Translations under genes and position numbers: made by a program
Assembly (NCBI GenBank): GCA_002189035.1
Contig: NEEC01000004.1
Span: 3,534,001-3,598,000 of the forward strand
Direction of reading: 5' to 3'
From: Utricularia gibba
Taxonomy: Eukaryota; Streptophyta; Magnoliopsida; Lamiales; Lentibulariaceae
DNA length: 64,000 nucleotides
The notes under the pieces: model-generated
Database searches by the model: none
What the model was told of the DNA's origin: nothing
What the model saw: only the letters and a program-made list of their open reading frames with translations
Shown: one piece after another, positions 34,264-46,263 of the stretch
How positions within the stretch are numbered: the first letter of the stretch is position 1
Layout: each line of letters opens with the position of its first letter

Positions 34264-34530
34264 ATGGCGATGAGGGCCTTCTACAACGGGATAAAAGCTT
34301 TGAAGGTCAGGGATTTACCGGCGCACCTAAAGCCTATGTTCACAATTGACTACCTGAAGAACGCTGGGAAACGTGGGCTTGATGCGTATCACGCAAAGTA
34401 CATAGAAACCAACTCCGCTGATCCTCTTTATCACATCTGCTTTGGTGGGATGGCGTTATCTTATCTCGTCGCCCTCCCTGAGGAGCGCCGACATCTCGAG
34501 CATCAGCAGAAGCATGGTGGTGGTCATTGA
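34264..34530 (+). CDS. Small mitochondrial protein, plant ATP synthase subunit ATP17 / fiber protein Fb15-like
   Basis: The 88-residue single-exon frame starts MAMRAFYNGIKALKVRDLPA and has the conserved block DPLYHICFGGMALSYLVALP followed by EERRHLEHQQKH and a His/Gly tail. This pattern matches a plant-specific family first named fiber protein Fb15 and, in Arabidopsis (At4g30010), reported as the plant-specific subunit ATP17 of mitochondrial ATP synthase; some databases label it wrongly as an RNA helicase. The FGGMALSYLVALP part could form a short membrane helix, fitting an Fo-associated subunit. The family link rests on memory of the motif, so the exact role is less sure than the gene itself. 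Confidence 0.8.
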   Translation: MAMRAFYNGIKALKVRDLPAHLKPMFTIDYLKNAGKRGLDAYHAKYIETNSADPLYHICFGGMALSYLVALPEERRHLEHQQKHGGGH

Positions 34531-35479
34531 TTCTGCTTGGGCACCGTCAAGGTGTCGCCTTTTCTTTCCCTCGACTGTTTTGGGCTGTGTTACATATTTT
34601 TTTTGCGTGCTGTCTTTGTTTCGTTGTTTTAAAACAGCGAAATCGATTATTTTTAGAGATCTAAGCTTGGGGAACTTGTTTAGGTCTTGCCGTGGTAGTC
34701 ATTAGTTGCCATAGAATAGTTCATTTTGGAGGTGTTTTCACATGGATATAGATTCCCTTGTGTAACTTGGAAAGAACCTCAAAATGGTTATAACATATTG
34801 ACACTGCTGTGCTTATCATAAAATGGCGCTGTGATGTATTGCTGATTATCGTCATACTCTAGCGTGGTTTTGGATTGATCGCTCTGGGGATTCTTTACCT
34901 GCACCTTAATAATGTTGGTCATCACGTCTTAGGGGGGTGATGTTAGCATCTGTGGATCTTTGATGGTGGCTGATTTTTCACTATGACGATTTTATGATTC
35001 TCTTTTTTCGCCTACATTTTATGATTACATTGCACTCTTATGTAAAGCAATGTAATCAATTCCCATGTTCACTCTGCTTATCCCAATTTATATCTGCCTA
35101 CTTTGTCGTGAGCCATTGGGAATCAAATTCTACTGCTAGTCTGCGATGAATTCTAATTTTTCTCACCGGGTGCCTTAATTCAGATCCATTTGTTTTCAAG
35201 TGCACTTGGGGGCACCTGATTCCATTTCTGTTCCTGCAGCTGGGTCCTAATGCGCTGGTCATTCGTCCCTTTGGTGGCTCCTCTGACACATTACTGCTTT
35301 CTTTTGTTTTGTTTGCATCTGGAGTCTAGGCTTCCGAATAAGAAGTATGCGCTGTGGGTGCTACCTAAACCATGCTGTTGTGAATCAGAGTTCTTTTTCT
35401 CATGATAAGTGGCTTTGCGTATCGTAAACTGAACTAGAAAGAAGGTGCACCCTTTTGGTGAAATGAATAAAAGAAAGCA
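34531..35479. other. Convergent intergenic region (ATP17-like 3' end / F-box gene 3' end)
   Basis: The region is of mixed composition with no recognised coding sequence. It probably holds the long 3' UTR of the small gene and the 3' UTR of the minus-strand F-box gene. Confidence 0.5.
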
Positions 35480-36966
35480 TTACAACAAGCGCGTATGTTG
35501 CAAGAGATCCAGCATGAAACATTCTCCATCGAACCTCAGGCAATAGGAATCAGCCGGCTTCACCACTCCATCCACCATCCCGCAACAGAGGTACAAGAAA
35601 CGCCCCGATGGATCGGCGCAAGCACCATGAAAGGATCTGGAGACAGGTATCTCCCCCTTCAACTCAAGCCTTCTCCACATCCTGCCTATGTCTCCATCCT
35701 GTGCCTGCACCGAGCTAACATCAAGAATCCAAGCATCATCCTTCCGGCGCCTACACGAATCTTCACCCCCATAGATCAACAGCCTACGCCCGATTACCAG
35801 ATTTGCGGAGTGCCCGACTCTGGGAAGGGAGAAGCCGTGGGGAATATCGCCCGTTTCGAATAACAGCTTAGCCCATTTCCAGCTACCCTGTGCTGGATCA
35901 AGCAGCCAGACATCATCTAGGACTTGATACCTCGGGCCTCTCCCACCAAACAGAATACACTGCGCTGCCCCAACGTGCGTCAGCGTGTGCCCTGATCGTG
36001 ACGAGGGGCATGGACGACAAGTCACAAGTTCTGTCCACGTCCCTGAACGGAGATCCTCAGACAGACGCAGAACCCATGTATCATCCAGTCTAAGACCAGA
36101 GTGTCCGATTCCTCCATGAATCAGCATCGTATGGTTGTCAATGGAGCATCCAGCATGCGCCCCCCTTGGCTGTGGTGCAGTGGAACCAACTTCAAGGAGC
36201 CTCCAGGAGAATGTGAAGCCAAGAGATGCTTGATCCAATATCTGTTGCCCAATCCAAGTATCGTTCTGGCGAATCCCATGATCATTGATCCCCCCAAAGA
36301 CCACAACACAACTCCCAGTCACTACACTTGAATGGCCAAATCTCCCACTGGGAATCCCAGAAGCAGCTCTTCGCCATTGCAATGGTATCCTCCTCCTCCA
36401 CTCATCCCCGATGTAGGCGACCCATGTATCATCAAGATGCCTCCCTGATACAGCACAAATCATCATCCACAAGTTGAAATCCAATGATCAATAAGAAGAT
36501 GAAGAAGAAGAAGAAGAAGGGTTAGAGCAAAAAACTGACCTCCCTCGCATCCTCCCCCGAACAAAACCAAACACCCAGAGACCAAATTGAGCGAATGGGA
36601 AGCTCTGGGTTTGGGAATTATTTCTTCCGAAGGGATGAGTCTCCGGCACAAGGCCGAGTCCAAGTACTGCACTTGCTGATACAGCTTCATCCATGGAACA
36701 GTGGAATTACGATGATTAGAGCTTTCAAGGGCATCAACTTGCGATCTACCCCATTCCCTTGTGCAAATCGATTCCCATAGCGAATCGGAATACGCTAAAG
36801 ACTTCAACTTCTTGCAGGTCATGCCCACACAGAGGATGGATTCAATGGGTAAGCGGAGCAGGATGGAGAAGAGATGATCTTGTGGGATGTTGGTAATCGT
36901 TGATTCGGTGGTCACCGCCATGGATGGGCGCCGCGATTTTGCTCCGCTCCCGATTTCAAAGTCCAC
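35480..36966 (-). CDS. F-box/kelch-repeat protein (intact copy)
   Basis: Two exons, 36966-36540 and 36444-35480, give 463 aa. The F-box lies at about residues 25-70 (ITNIPQDHLFSILLRLPIES, CVGMTCKKLKSLAYSDSLW), and five to six kelch motifs follow (ASHSLNLVSGCLVLFGGG, GRFGHSSVVTGSCVVVFGG, GAHAGCSIDNHTMLIHGG, SGHTLTHVGAAQCILFGG, VGHSANLVIGRRLLIYGG). The layout and length fit the plant F-box/kelch group of At1g51550 type. Such proteins act as substrate receptors of SCF ubiquitin ligases: the F-box binds the SKP1-like adaptor and the kelch propeller binds the target. The target is unknown. A second in-frame Met (MAVTTES) 15 codons downstream is an alternative start. A partial inverted copy is at 15747-16878. 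Confidence 0.92.
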
Positions 36967-37891
36967 GTCTGTTACCCTCTCTACCTTCTTGAATCTCTTT
37001 TACCGCTGCGCCGGAGAGCAGCGCTTTTCCCTTGTATTTTTCAAATAAAAAAAACCCAACAAAACGCGATTATCCAAAACGTGGATTTTTTAGATCAGGC
37101 CCGTAGCGCCATTGTCATTACAGCGTCGATGGGATTTCCTTGTCATTCCACATCCAGACAAAGCGATGAACACATCACCTTTTGCCTTGTCAAATGAAAC
37201 TAACATCAAATTTTCCACTTGCCCCAATCCAGCTTCCTCATTTTAATATTATTTTAATAAATATCGGATCTTTTTCTGGGGGGAAGTGCAGCCAAGCATA
37301 TCCTGAGATCGCCAACGTGGACTAGGGGGCGTTGATCAAATCATCATAAATGATGATGAGAGAAGACCAGCAAATGCAACTTTTCCTTTTCCTGAGTGTC
37401 TGTTTTTCCAAAACGGTGGCTTTGGAATGCAGTTCCAGATAATCAGGTGCCGCAATTTGCCTCTCATTTGACAAAAATTTATGATGAGTTTGCTGTCAAG
37501 CGTTTAGTGCATTCCCAGCTGTATTCTAGCGTTGAAACTAAGAACTAGATTCTAGTTATAAGCAACTGTTCAAAAGCTAAAGTCTTTGCGATCATGAATA
37601 CGTTCTTCCAGTGATAAAGATGCACGGCGTCGGGCTGTCGCCATTTTGACTTTGTGGGCTTCTTCTTCACCTCACCATCCATTGAAAAAATAGAATGGAC
37701 CATCCATTCCAACCGCTTTTGTAGTTGTTTCAGGGACGTTTCCCCGGACAGTTTCTTATTGTCTCTAGCTTGTGCATATTGGCTTACATCTATCCTTCTC
37801 CAGCTGCTCCTTATCAGGGTGTTTGGTGTAATTTTAGTAGCTTCTAGAGTGCCTTCTTGGCCTCCTCCAGTGTTTGGACGCTCTGTCTGTA

Positions 37892-38236
37892 TTAAAAGGG
37901 ATTCTCTGACAGAGAAATGGGATTTGTTGTGAACGTATCTATGCGCCTTGGAGACACAAATATAGTGTCGATCGATATTATGCCTCTGACTCCTTGGATA
38001 AAAGGCCGCTTGGAAAGCATCACGTTTACTTCCTGCACCCAGTAAAGTGGATTGGGAATACCAAGGAAATTTAATGCAAGGGGATACACAAACTTATTGA
38101 AGAGGAAGGGAGAATGTTGGTTATTTTCAACAATCTCAACATCGGTCAAATCGGGCTGAAGGGTTTTGTACTCTCTAACATTGACCCAAGCTACACTTCT
38201 AAAGCCTCCAACGAAGTATATGTCGCTGCCATGCAT
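37892..38236 (-). CDS. Unrecognised 114-codon open frame
   Basis: The frame begins MHGSDIYFVGGFRSVAW, which faintly recalls a kelch strand ('IY.VGG'), and continues with PLALNFLGIPNPLYWVQEV. I recognise no family, and there is no clear promoter or paralogue in the window. It may be a gene fragment or a chance frame. Confidence 0.2.
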   Translation of the reverse strand: MHGSDIYFVGGFRSVAWVNVREYKTLQPDLTDVEIVENNQHSPFLFNKFVYPLALNFLGIPNPLYWVQEVNVMLSKRPFIQGVRGIISIDTIFVSPRRIDTFTTNPISLSENPF

Positions 38237-38820
38237 GCAATACAGAAAAAAAAATGTTTAAAATCTCTCCAATCCCCACTCATAGGCAGCTTTTTGGGGT
38301 CACGTGGCATTGTAGTTCCTCTGAATTTAATTTGGAGATTTTTTTTGTCTTCATTTCAAATTTGGTATTAATTTTATCTTTTTTGAGGTAGGGGTATTTT
38401 TATAAATTCATCTATTGACTGCCCATTTGAGAACCCACCTCCAATTGTTTTTCCCACGAAAGTATCAAGAACTGGAATGGACACCATGTAATCTCAATCT
38501 TGAATTCAGTCTCGACAAAAACAAGTAATGGGGTGGAAGACCATCCTTGAGAGGCATGGTGGATATATACCTAATGATAGTCCACTACGTTATCAAGGGA
38601 TTTTGCTTGAGAGATATCGTGATGGGAAGGCGTTTGATTTTACTACGTTAACAAGCAAGATATGGGGTTATATGTCTAGTTTTTGAATCATAATTTATTT
38701 GATGTTTTTTTTCAGAAAAAGAAAGGTAGCGGAATCAAGAGGAAGCACACGAGGGCATGACCTTGACCATGTTTTAGGTGTTGTAGTTTTTATTTTAAAT
38801 AGGTGATGTTGTTTTTACTC

Positions 38821-38910
38821 CTTTTGTACCATGGTGATACAATGCAGTGTTGGTATACTCTTTTTGTACCATGGTGATACAATGCAATGTTGGTATACTC
38901 ATTTTGTAAC
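38821..38910. repeat. 40 bp tandem repeat, 2.25 units
   Basis: Units at 38821-38860 and 38861-38900 share TTTTGTACCATGGTGATACA followed by ATGCA(G/A)TGTTGGTATACTC, with two or so mismatches. A partial third unit (ATTTTGTAAC) follows. Confidence 0.8.
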
Positions 38911-40744
38911 AATCTATTTTGGTATTGTAAACTATGTCATGGTTTTTTGTAAGATTACCTCTCATTACTACTGTAATATTAATGTTTAGCTTTATCACAT
39001 TGTCATTTACATTGCTTTTGAAACACCAAATCTGAATCACTTGAATTGAAAATGGCATTGTCGATTACAGTTACAGTAATAAGGATAATGACAACAACAA
39101 TTGATTGAAATGATAATCAACATGGTCTTTAACAATGCAAACATAACAATACACTTAACTCTAATTCGCAACACAGCAGCATACTTCTTCTTCAATCATC
39201 GACACTCCTACCAAGCTTATCTTCCAAACTAACATGAAATTATAATGCAAAAATGAACACAAAAAAATCTTTAAGTTATACAACAACACATACAAGCATC
39301 TTACAATGAAATCAATACACAAACACATGCTTCGGATATCTTCAATTCAATCTCGCATATCTTGTCAATTAGACTAAGATTCTCTTTCTGCAAAGCCTTT
39401 ATCTATGTGTATAACAATATATAAATCAGAAACCCAATTTATAAGGGCAAATGAGCCAACATGAACCAACCTTAGGTTTAGCTTTTGCAACCGACGGGAT
39501 GCTGATGCTTCGTCTGATCATTTCATGCTTTAGATCTTCCATCACTTAAATCAAACTATCCGGTACATTATCAAGTGTATACTCCTTATTCAAACTCTCA
39601 TCCTGACCCAATTATGATGATTCCTCCACTTCAACAACCAACTCTTCTACCATTGTTGTCTTATGCTTATGCCTAGGTCCATATGGCTGTTGGAATCAGA
39701 ATGTACACCTTCTCCAGTTGTATGATTTCATCATTTTGCACTAAAAGTAGGGTTAGGGTTCTTGTGAATTTGAGGGAAAAGGAATTAGCCGGCGTCAACT
39801 GCCTGAACATGAGATTTTATACTGTTGCATTGGGTCGACCTGGTTTAATCGAGTACTTCCATTTGTTCAATTAGTTTTTGGATGGAAAAGATTAAGGTTT
39901 TTCGAAATTGCTCAATAAAAGATTAAATTGTTACCAAAATGAAAATGTGAACTAAAAAACTACATGTATCAATAAGGGATTAAATAAGAGATTTCTCTGT
40001 TTTTTTTTTTTTTACATACTATTAGAATCTACAATCTTGAATTCCTTGAAAATCCACCTAGATCAATGTTCAAACTCTCAACTATTCTTATTCATAACTA
40101 TTGGCACTACATCTTGAGCAGCATATTCAATCTTTTAAGATTCTAATGATGATGACAACAATTCATTATGATCGTGAAATTAAAACTAGAAAGAGGCCTG
40201 ACCATGGCTACGGTTGGTGTTAGGACATGCAATTTCAGCAATATATAGAGACCAACATGATATAACTTGCTCCTCTACTTAGATTAGGAAAAATAGTATT
40301 TTATAAGGCAGTAGAAGTTCCCTCACTATTGGGAGGAGGTGTTGTCATGGTGTTTTGATGTATATTGATGATGAGCTCATTCCTAGAATTGAAAATTGCA
40401 AGTTAAATGATAGTTTTGTTATATGGCATACAAGATGAACATGGAAAGTACAGATAAAAATGATCATACTACATTAGTGTCTAGACCAAATGTTGCAAAG
40501 AAGTCTCTACCGAAAACTCTTGCTTCTAAGAGACCAACAAAAGAACACATGCTGATTCTAAGACTACACAATTGGAGTTCATTGTCCTTTTGCAGGGTAC
40601 AAGGTGTTGGATGATAATGCTGAAATCAAGACGAATCAAAAATTACAGAAGTTTGAGATAGAACAACATGAGTCAAGGGAAGAAGACGTGAGGGAGGAAG
40701 ACATGTACGAAAAACCCTCTATAGGGAATGTGGAAAAATACATA

Positions 40745-41154
40745 TGTTAGGCTCATCATTATAGGCCCAATCAATAATATACTACATTATTTAGATAAGC
40801 AAAAATATATTGGATCTAGTGAAGACCCAAGTACAATTCAATAGAAGTTACTTTTACAAAAAGAGCTGATTATTGAACTTGCAAAAGAAGAACCAACTTG
40901 AAATCTGTAATCAAAAGACAAAACATCTCAAGATATTCAATCTTTATTTGTACTCTTATAAATACCATTTCAATATAGAAGAACAACAAGCTGTAGTTTT
41001 GCGATTCTCAATACAATACCCAAGTTCTCCAATATTAACATCTTGTTAACAATAACATCCTTCTATCAACAACAACTACAATGTTTTTTCTCAATATATA
41101 TTACCATGTTCAAAGTTATTCATTCAGTTATTCACCTTGTTCAAACTTCTAACA
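40745..41154 (+). mobile_element. LTR-like element (solo LTR candidate)
   Basis: The 410 bp stretch starts TGTTAG and ends CTAACA, a 6 bp perfect inverted end pair of LTR type, with an internal TATA box (TATAAATA at 40957-40964). The flanking 5-mers (ACATA and CAGGG) do not match, so either the target duplication has decayed or this is the remaining LTR of a rearranged element. No matching second LTR is seen in the window. Confidence 0.45.
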
Positions 41155-41809
41155 CAGGGGATCCTAAATATAAATAAAAGGTAATTATATCCTTGTTCCT
41201 CTTGGTTTAGTTGGACGCAGATTCCATGCAGAATACCCTTGACAATATCATGTTTTCATCCTCAACTCTCAAACACTTCAGGTAAAAAAATGTAATCTTA
41301 GAGCTAAATAAAATTTTTTTGGATGATGGCCTTCTACCATCTACATCAATCCTCACAAAGGGAGAACATTCTATGCTACTATGACTTTTGAAATCATGCG
41401 GGATACGTCGTTAACATTCTCTCTTTGAGAAGCAGTGTTTTTGTCCCTTGAGTGCATAAAACTTCAGATAGTTTTAATGATCAGAGACAAAAATGCAACT
41501 TTTATAAATACTTGCTCAAACTCTAGATATGAGGAGAACGAGCACTAAAATACTACAGGCAAGTTTAAAATGCTTTTTCTTCTTCCCATTTTTGTAGTAA
41601 ATAAGTGATATTCAATGCATTTATACTGGGACATGTAGGAGATGTGAAAATTTGTAGCATACTAATTGAGAGACTAAGTACTTCAAGAGCTTTTGAATCT
41701 ATATAAAGTGTTTTTTCACTTGTATTCATGATTTTTCATTTACATGTCTTTCTTCTATTTATAGACAAATGTTTCATGACTGTTGGTTGTAGATACAGAG
41801 ATTCATTAG
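41155..41809. other. AT-rich spacer, nothing recognised
   Basis: No coding sequence or repeat is recognised between the LTR-like element and the Ty3/gypsy remnant. Confidence 0.4.
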
Positions 41810-44382
41810 TGTAACATTACGCTAATGGCTTGCTCCATGGACAGTGATAGAAGTAAGAAGTTTCTTGGATTAGCGGTATACTACAGGAAGTTTGTGGAGG
41901 GATTCTCCAATTTGGCCAAGCCCCTTACACTAATCACCAGAAAAGAAACTACATTTATATGGAGCCAGGAATGCGAGGAAAGTTTTCAAAAGCTCAAGGA
42001 GAAGCTTACTTCTTCTCTGATACTTGTGCTTCCAAAATCAAACAAAAATTTTTCAATATACACAGACACGTCCAAGGAGGGTTTGGGGTGTGTTCTTATG
42101 CAAGAGGGGAGAGTCATAGCCTACACATCTAGGCAGCTCCGAAAACATGAGATGAACTACCCAACTCACTGTGGAATAAAACGCACTAACACTTTTATTC
42201 TCAGGCTAGAAGTGTGGAGAGTGGTGTCTTCCATGTTGTGCAAGTGGAGCAGTTATGCTATGTGGGTGCTGGAGGAAGTGGGAGGCGCATGCACTAGTTT
42301 TTTGGCTGTCATAACTCTGTCTGTTTTGGTGTGATGCGGTGTGAGTTTCAGGGGTTGGAGGATTGGGTTCCAACTGATGTGATGTGTCTGCGTGTGTTGT
42401 AAAGCTGCTGTCTTTTGTAAGATGTAATCAAAGCATAGTGAATTGATCTCACCATGAGGTGTCCCACATTGGGTTTTACCTGGTTAATTCTGGTGTTTTG
42501 TGTTTGTTTTACTTTGTTTTGAAACCAGCGCTCAAGTTAAGCTAATCATAATCAACACTGACTCATCAAGCCTCAGAGTCTCACGAAGACAGCAGACTGG
42601 GCATCAACCTATTAGAGCCAACACTCACGACATGGAACTGGCTGTAGTGGTCAGAAACTTCTTATAAGGACGGTGTTACGACCTTTTCACCGATCATCGG
42701 AGTCTAAGGTACCTGTTCACTCAAAAAGAGCTGAATCTAAGACAACGCAGGTGGATGGAGTTGCTTAAAGATTATGACGTAGAGATTAAATATCAACCGG
42801 GACACGCAAATGTGGTAGCTGATGCGCTCAGTAGAAGGAGGCACGAGTAGATGCATCATCACTGAGAAGAGGAGCTAGAAAGATCTGAACACAAACCATC
42901 GGCAAGAAAGGAAAGATTAAACTATTTGCGACTCGAACCGGATCTGATGGGAGCCATAAAAGAGCTCCAAAGCTACCCAGATGCCGTAAGGTGGAGGACA
43001 TTAGCAAGGGATGAAAGATTGACCTTCAAGGTGGATGAGGAAGGTGTTGTTAGGTTGAATGGTTAGATTTGTGTGCCACGAGACTACACCTTTCGACAGA
43101 AGCTATTAACAGAAGCCCACTGTTCCAGGCTCACCATTCACCCTGGGGAGAACAAAATGTACCGAGATTTGAAGGCCTCATTCTGGTGGCCAAAGATGAA
43201 CAAGGAGATCGCAGCGATGACAGCCAAGTGCCTAACCTACCCTACCAGAAGGTCAAAACCGAATATCAAAGGCCTGGGGGATTATTACAACACATGGAGA
43301 TCTCTACTTGGAAGTGGGAACACATCACCATGGATTTTGTGATTGGGTTCCCTTTGACACCATGGAGACATGACGGAGCATGGGTGGTAGTGGACCGACT
43401 CATGAAAAGTGCGCACTTCCTTCTGATTCACACGAATTGGGGGATGGAGAAGCTCGCCCAGATGTACATCAATGGGATTATCCGACTCCATGGAGTACCG
43501 AATAACATAGTATTAGACACGGATGGGAAGTTTCAGTCTCAATTCTGGCAGACGCTGCAACGAGTGCTGGGAACTAAGTTGAACATGAGCACCACTCACC
43601 ACCCCAAACCAACGGCCAGTTAGAGATAACAATACAAATACTGGAAGACATGTTGAGAGCATGCCTGTTGGATTTTCTGGCCGATTGGGAGAGGTATCTG
43701 TCCTTGGCAGAATTTGCCTACAATAATAGCTACCACTCTAGCATTGGAATGACCCCGTATGAAGCTCTCAATGGTAGGAGATGCATGACCCCCTTCTACT
43801 GGAACGATGTGGGTGAACGGAAGTTGGTTGGATCAGAGCTGGTAAATGATGCCGAGGCTAAGGTAAAGATCATAAGGCAGCAATTGAAGGAGGTTTAGGA
43901 CCGGTACAAGAGCTGGGCAGACAAGAGAAGGAGACCCTTAGAATTTGAAATTGGCGGAGACCCTTAGAATTCAAAATCATCGACAAGGTGTTCCTCAAAA
44001 TATCCCCAACGAAGGGGTGGTGAGAGTCCCGAGGAGTAAGAAATTGGGACCAATGTTCGTGGGACCGTATGAGATTCTCATTAAGTATGGAAGGACAGCA
44101 TACAAACTTCAACTACCACCTCAGCTGAGCCCTCTCCATGATGTATTCCACGTGTTGCACCTCAGAAAATACATTTCGTACCCGTCCCACATCCTACACC
44201 CGGAGCCACTGGAGATCGCTAAGAATTTGACGCTGCCGGAGGAACCACAACGGGTAATATACAGCAAAATCATTAAGCGTAAGCTTTGAGAGGTGCCCAT
44301 GGTGAAAGTACAGTGGACACGGCAAACTGAAGGAGAGTCAACGTGGGAAAATGCCAGGGAACTTAAAATATGAGGGGTAGAG
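41810..44382 (+). mobile_element. Decayed Ty3/gypsy retrotransposon (Del/Tekay-like), left part deleted
   Basis: The left edge is only 11 bp of LTR start (TGTAACATTAC, repeated at the right LTR, 44383), fused directly to the end of the reverse transcriptase ([22 protein letters not shown]). RNase H follows ([37 protein letters not shown]) and is interrupted at 42170. It resumes at 42629 and runs to [17 protein letters not shown]. Integrase spans 43070-43880 with frameshifts: the zinc finger has lost a Cys (AKCLTYP), and the catalytic region shows TMDFVIGFP, DTDGKFQSQFW and AEFAYNNSYHSSIGMTPYEA. The end near 44300-44370 resembles a chromo-like tail (VKVQWTRQTEGESTWE). Gag, protease and most of RT are missing, so it cannot move alone. 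Confidence 0.85.
42170..42623 (+). mobile_element. 454 bp LTR-like insertion inside the gypsy RNase H
   Basis: The RNase H block YPTH/DMELAVVV is split by a 454 bp insert that starts TGTGG, ends CCAACA (TG...CA ends) and is flanked by a perfect 5 bp duplication CTCAC (42165-42169 and 42624-42628). Ends, size and duplication fit a solo LTR or a small TRIM-type element. It has no coding region that I recognise. Confidence 0.7.
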
Positions 44383-46263
44383 TGTAACATTACAGGCTCC
44401 TTCGGGCCTTGGAAAGATGTGAGGAGGCGAATTAGGAAAAGATTTGGGTGATACTATTAAGAGGAAGTAGTTAGTGACATAAAGGAAATTGCGAATCTGT
44501 AGGATTCGAGGGGATTTTGGCGGTGGGAGACCCCATATGCTATAAAAGGAGAGGCGGTGAAGGGAGTAATGGGGATCCGATAGTGGAAGAGGAGCAGGAT
44601 CGAGGAGCTGTGACGGTAAGGTCGAAATGTGATAAGAGCTTTAGGAGTTTTATTGATGGTGGAATTCTGTGTAGGGAGATCAAGTTTATACGTGAAGGGT
44701 AAGGAAGTTCAGCATAAACCCACTTGCTCCACTGCACTAGAGGTGGGTTCGGTTCAGAACCATATGGTTTCGGTTTGGAACCAAACGGTTCCAACGAAAC
44801 GTTGGTTCAAAAACCGCGGTTTGCTGTGGGCAACAGTTCCGGTTTCGGTTCGGAACCGTATCCCGAAACCTTGAACTGAACTAAAACTGGAACTGTACGG
44901 ACGGTTTCGGTTCAAAACCGGAACCGAAATTTGCGAACCGAACCATAACTGAAACTGATCAATTACTATTTATAAGTGTTTTCTAGGCACCCATATGAAT
45001 CATTGTGGGTGTTTGGTAGTGAAGTTTTAAATATTTATTAATTTTTTATGTTTTGATACTATCAAACAATATATTTGATAATATTAATTTTGTATTTAAC
45101 TAGATATATTATGTAATATACTATGTTAATTTATAAAAGATCTTAATTTAAATTACTTGATAAAATATCTAATAAAATATAATTTAAATTAATATAATTT
45201 GTGATTTAAATAAATTAAATAAATGACTAAATTATTAATATTTGAATGTACATTTGATAAAATTAAATTTTTTGAAATAAATACAACAAGATTACAAATT
45301 ATATAAAACGAATAGAATTATTATTTATATATTATTTCTTGAAAGTATTGTGTATTTTTCAAATTAAAATCAAAATATAATCTATTTCATGAATTTTTTT
45401 CAAACTTCATATATTTTGAAAACAAAAAAAAAAACAAATTAAATTTACAAAATTAACATAACATATTTCATGTTTGTTGTGCGGAATAGGTTCCAGACAC
45501 CCTAAATATCTAGAGAAGATCCCAAGCACCCTCATTAATGGATCAGAGTGCCTGGACCACCTATAACCACAACCCTAACCACAAACTTAAAGCACACGCT
45601 GTCTACGCACACTTAACATTTTTGGAAATAAATACAAAAATATTACAAATCATATAAAACCAATAAAGTTATTTTTTTATATTTTAATAGCAAGCTTTTA
45701 TATAATCTTTTGTAAATATTATGTATTTTTCAAATTAAAATCAAAATATTATTTATTTTCATAAATAGCGGGAACATTTTTCTAGACACCCACAAGCCAC
45801 GGAAGAACATTTGAGACCATTCCCCGACCACCCACATATGCTCATGTAAGTGTGTCGTGAGAGCGTCTGAGACCATTTTCCAAGCACCCACATCCCTCGT
45901 GAGTGTGTGTCTGGGAAGGGGTGTTTGAAAAGATTTTTCAAGTACTCACTTTCGTCATATGGGTGTCTAAAACAAGTATATGAAATCATATATATTTATT
46001 TAATTTTTTTTAATTTTTTAATCTAAACTGTACAGTTCACGAGTCGAAACCATTGGTTCCACGGTTCCAATTATATCGAATTGAACCGAAACCGTACGGA
46101 CGTCGATCTACTGGAATCAAACCGGAACTAGAACCGACAGTTTCGGTTCGAATCGCGGTTCTGGTTCGAACCGAACCCACCTCTACACTGCATTCACAAT
46201 CATGGTCAGGTTTTATTCTCAGAATTGAGACCAAGGACTGCCTTTGGTTCGGGTCTAGGCTTC
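44383..46263 (+). mobile_element. Right LTR of the gypsy element, interrupted by an hAT element
   Basis: The LTR starts TGTAACATTACAGGCTCC right after a purine-rich tract (TATGAGGGGTAGAG). It has a TATA box near 44541 (TATAAAAGG) and continues past the hAT-like insert (44738-46185) to at least 46263, where the Copia element starts. The far end cannot be recognised, because the left LTR is reduced to 11 bp and gives no guide. Confidence 0.65.
44738..46185. mobile_element. hAT-like non-autonomous DNA transposon (1.45 kb)
   Basis: The ends are inverted repeats: TAGAGGTGGGTTCGGTTC at the left and GAACCGAACCCACCTCTA at the right, perfect over 18 bp. Flanking 8-mers CACTGCAC (44730-44737) and CACTGCAT (46186-46193) match in 7 of 8 bases, as expected for an hAT target duplication. 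Subterminal GGTTCGG/CCGAACC motifs are repeated many times, as is usual for hAT binding sites. The interior is AT-rich with no transposase frame. Confidence 0.8.

Larger units (their letters stand above)
36967..40744. other. Long intergenic stretch, no gene recognised
   Basis: It begins with the F-box gene promoter. A 114-codon minus-strand frame (37892-38236) and a 40 bp tandem repeat (38821-38910) are listed separately. Around 38510-38690 a plus-strand frame reads GWKTILERHGGYIPNDSPLR, and around 39470-39660 the minus strand has acidic low-complexity codons (EELVVEVEE). Both look like decayed coding fragments, possibly of a transposon-encoded gene, but I could not assign them. Confidence 0.4.

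Noticed and set aside
36463-36484. Alternative start MDFNLWMMICAVSG for a 334-residue kelch protein
   Set aside because: Those codons are intron sequence; joining exon 1 (36966-36540) to 36444 keeps frame and adds the F-box.
44540-44874. Short frames on both strands over the gypsy LTR and the hAT left end
   Set aside because: They consist of LTR leader and repeated GGTTCGG motifs, not coding sequence.
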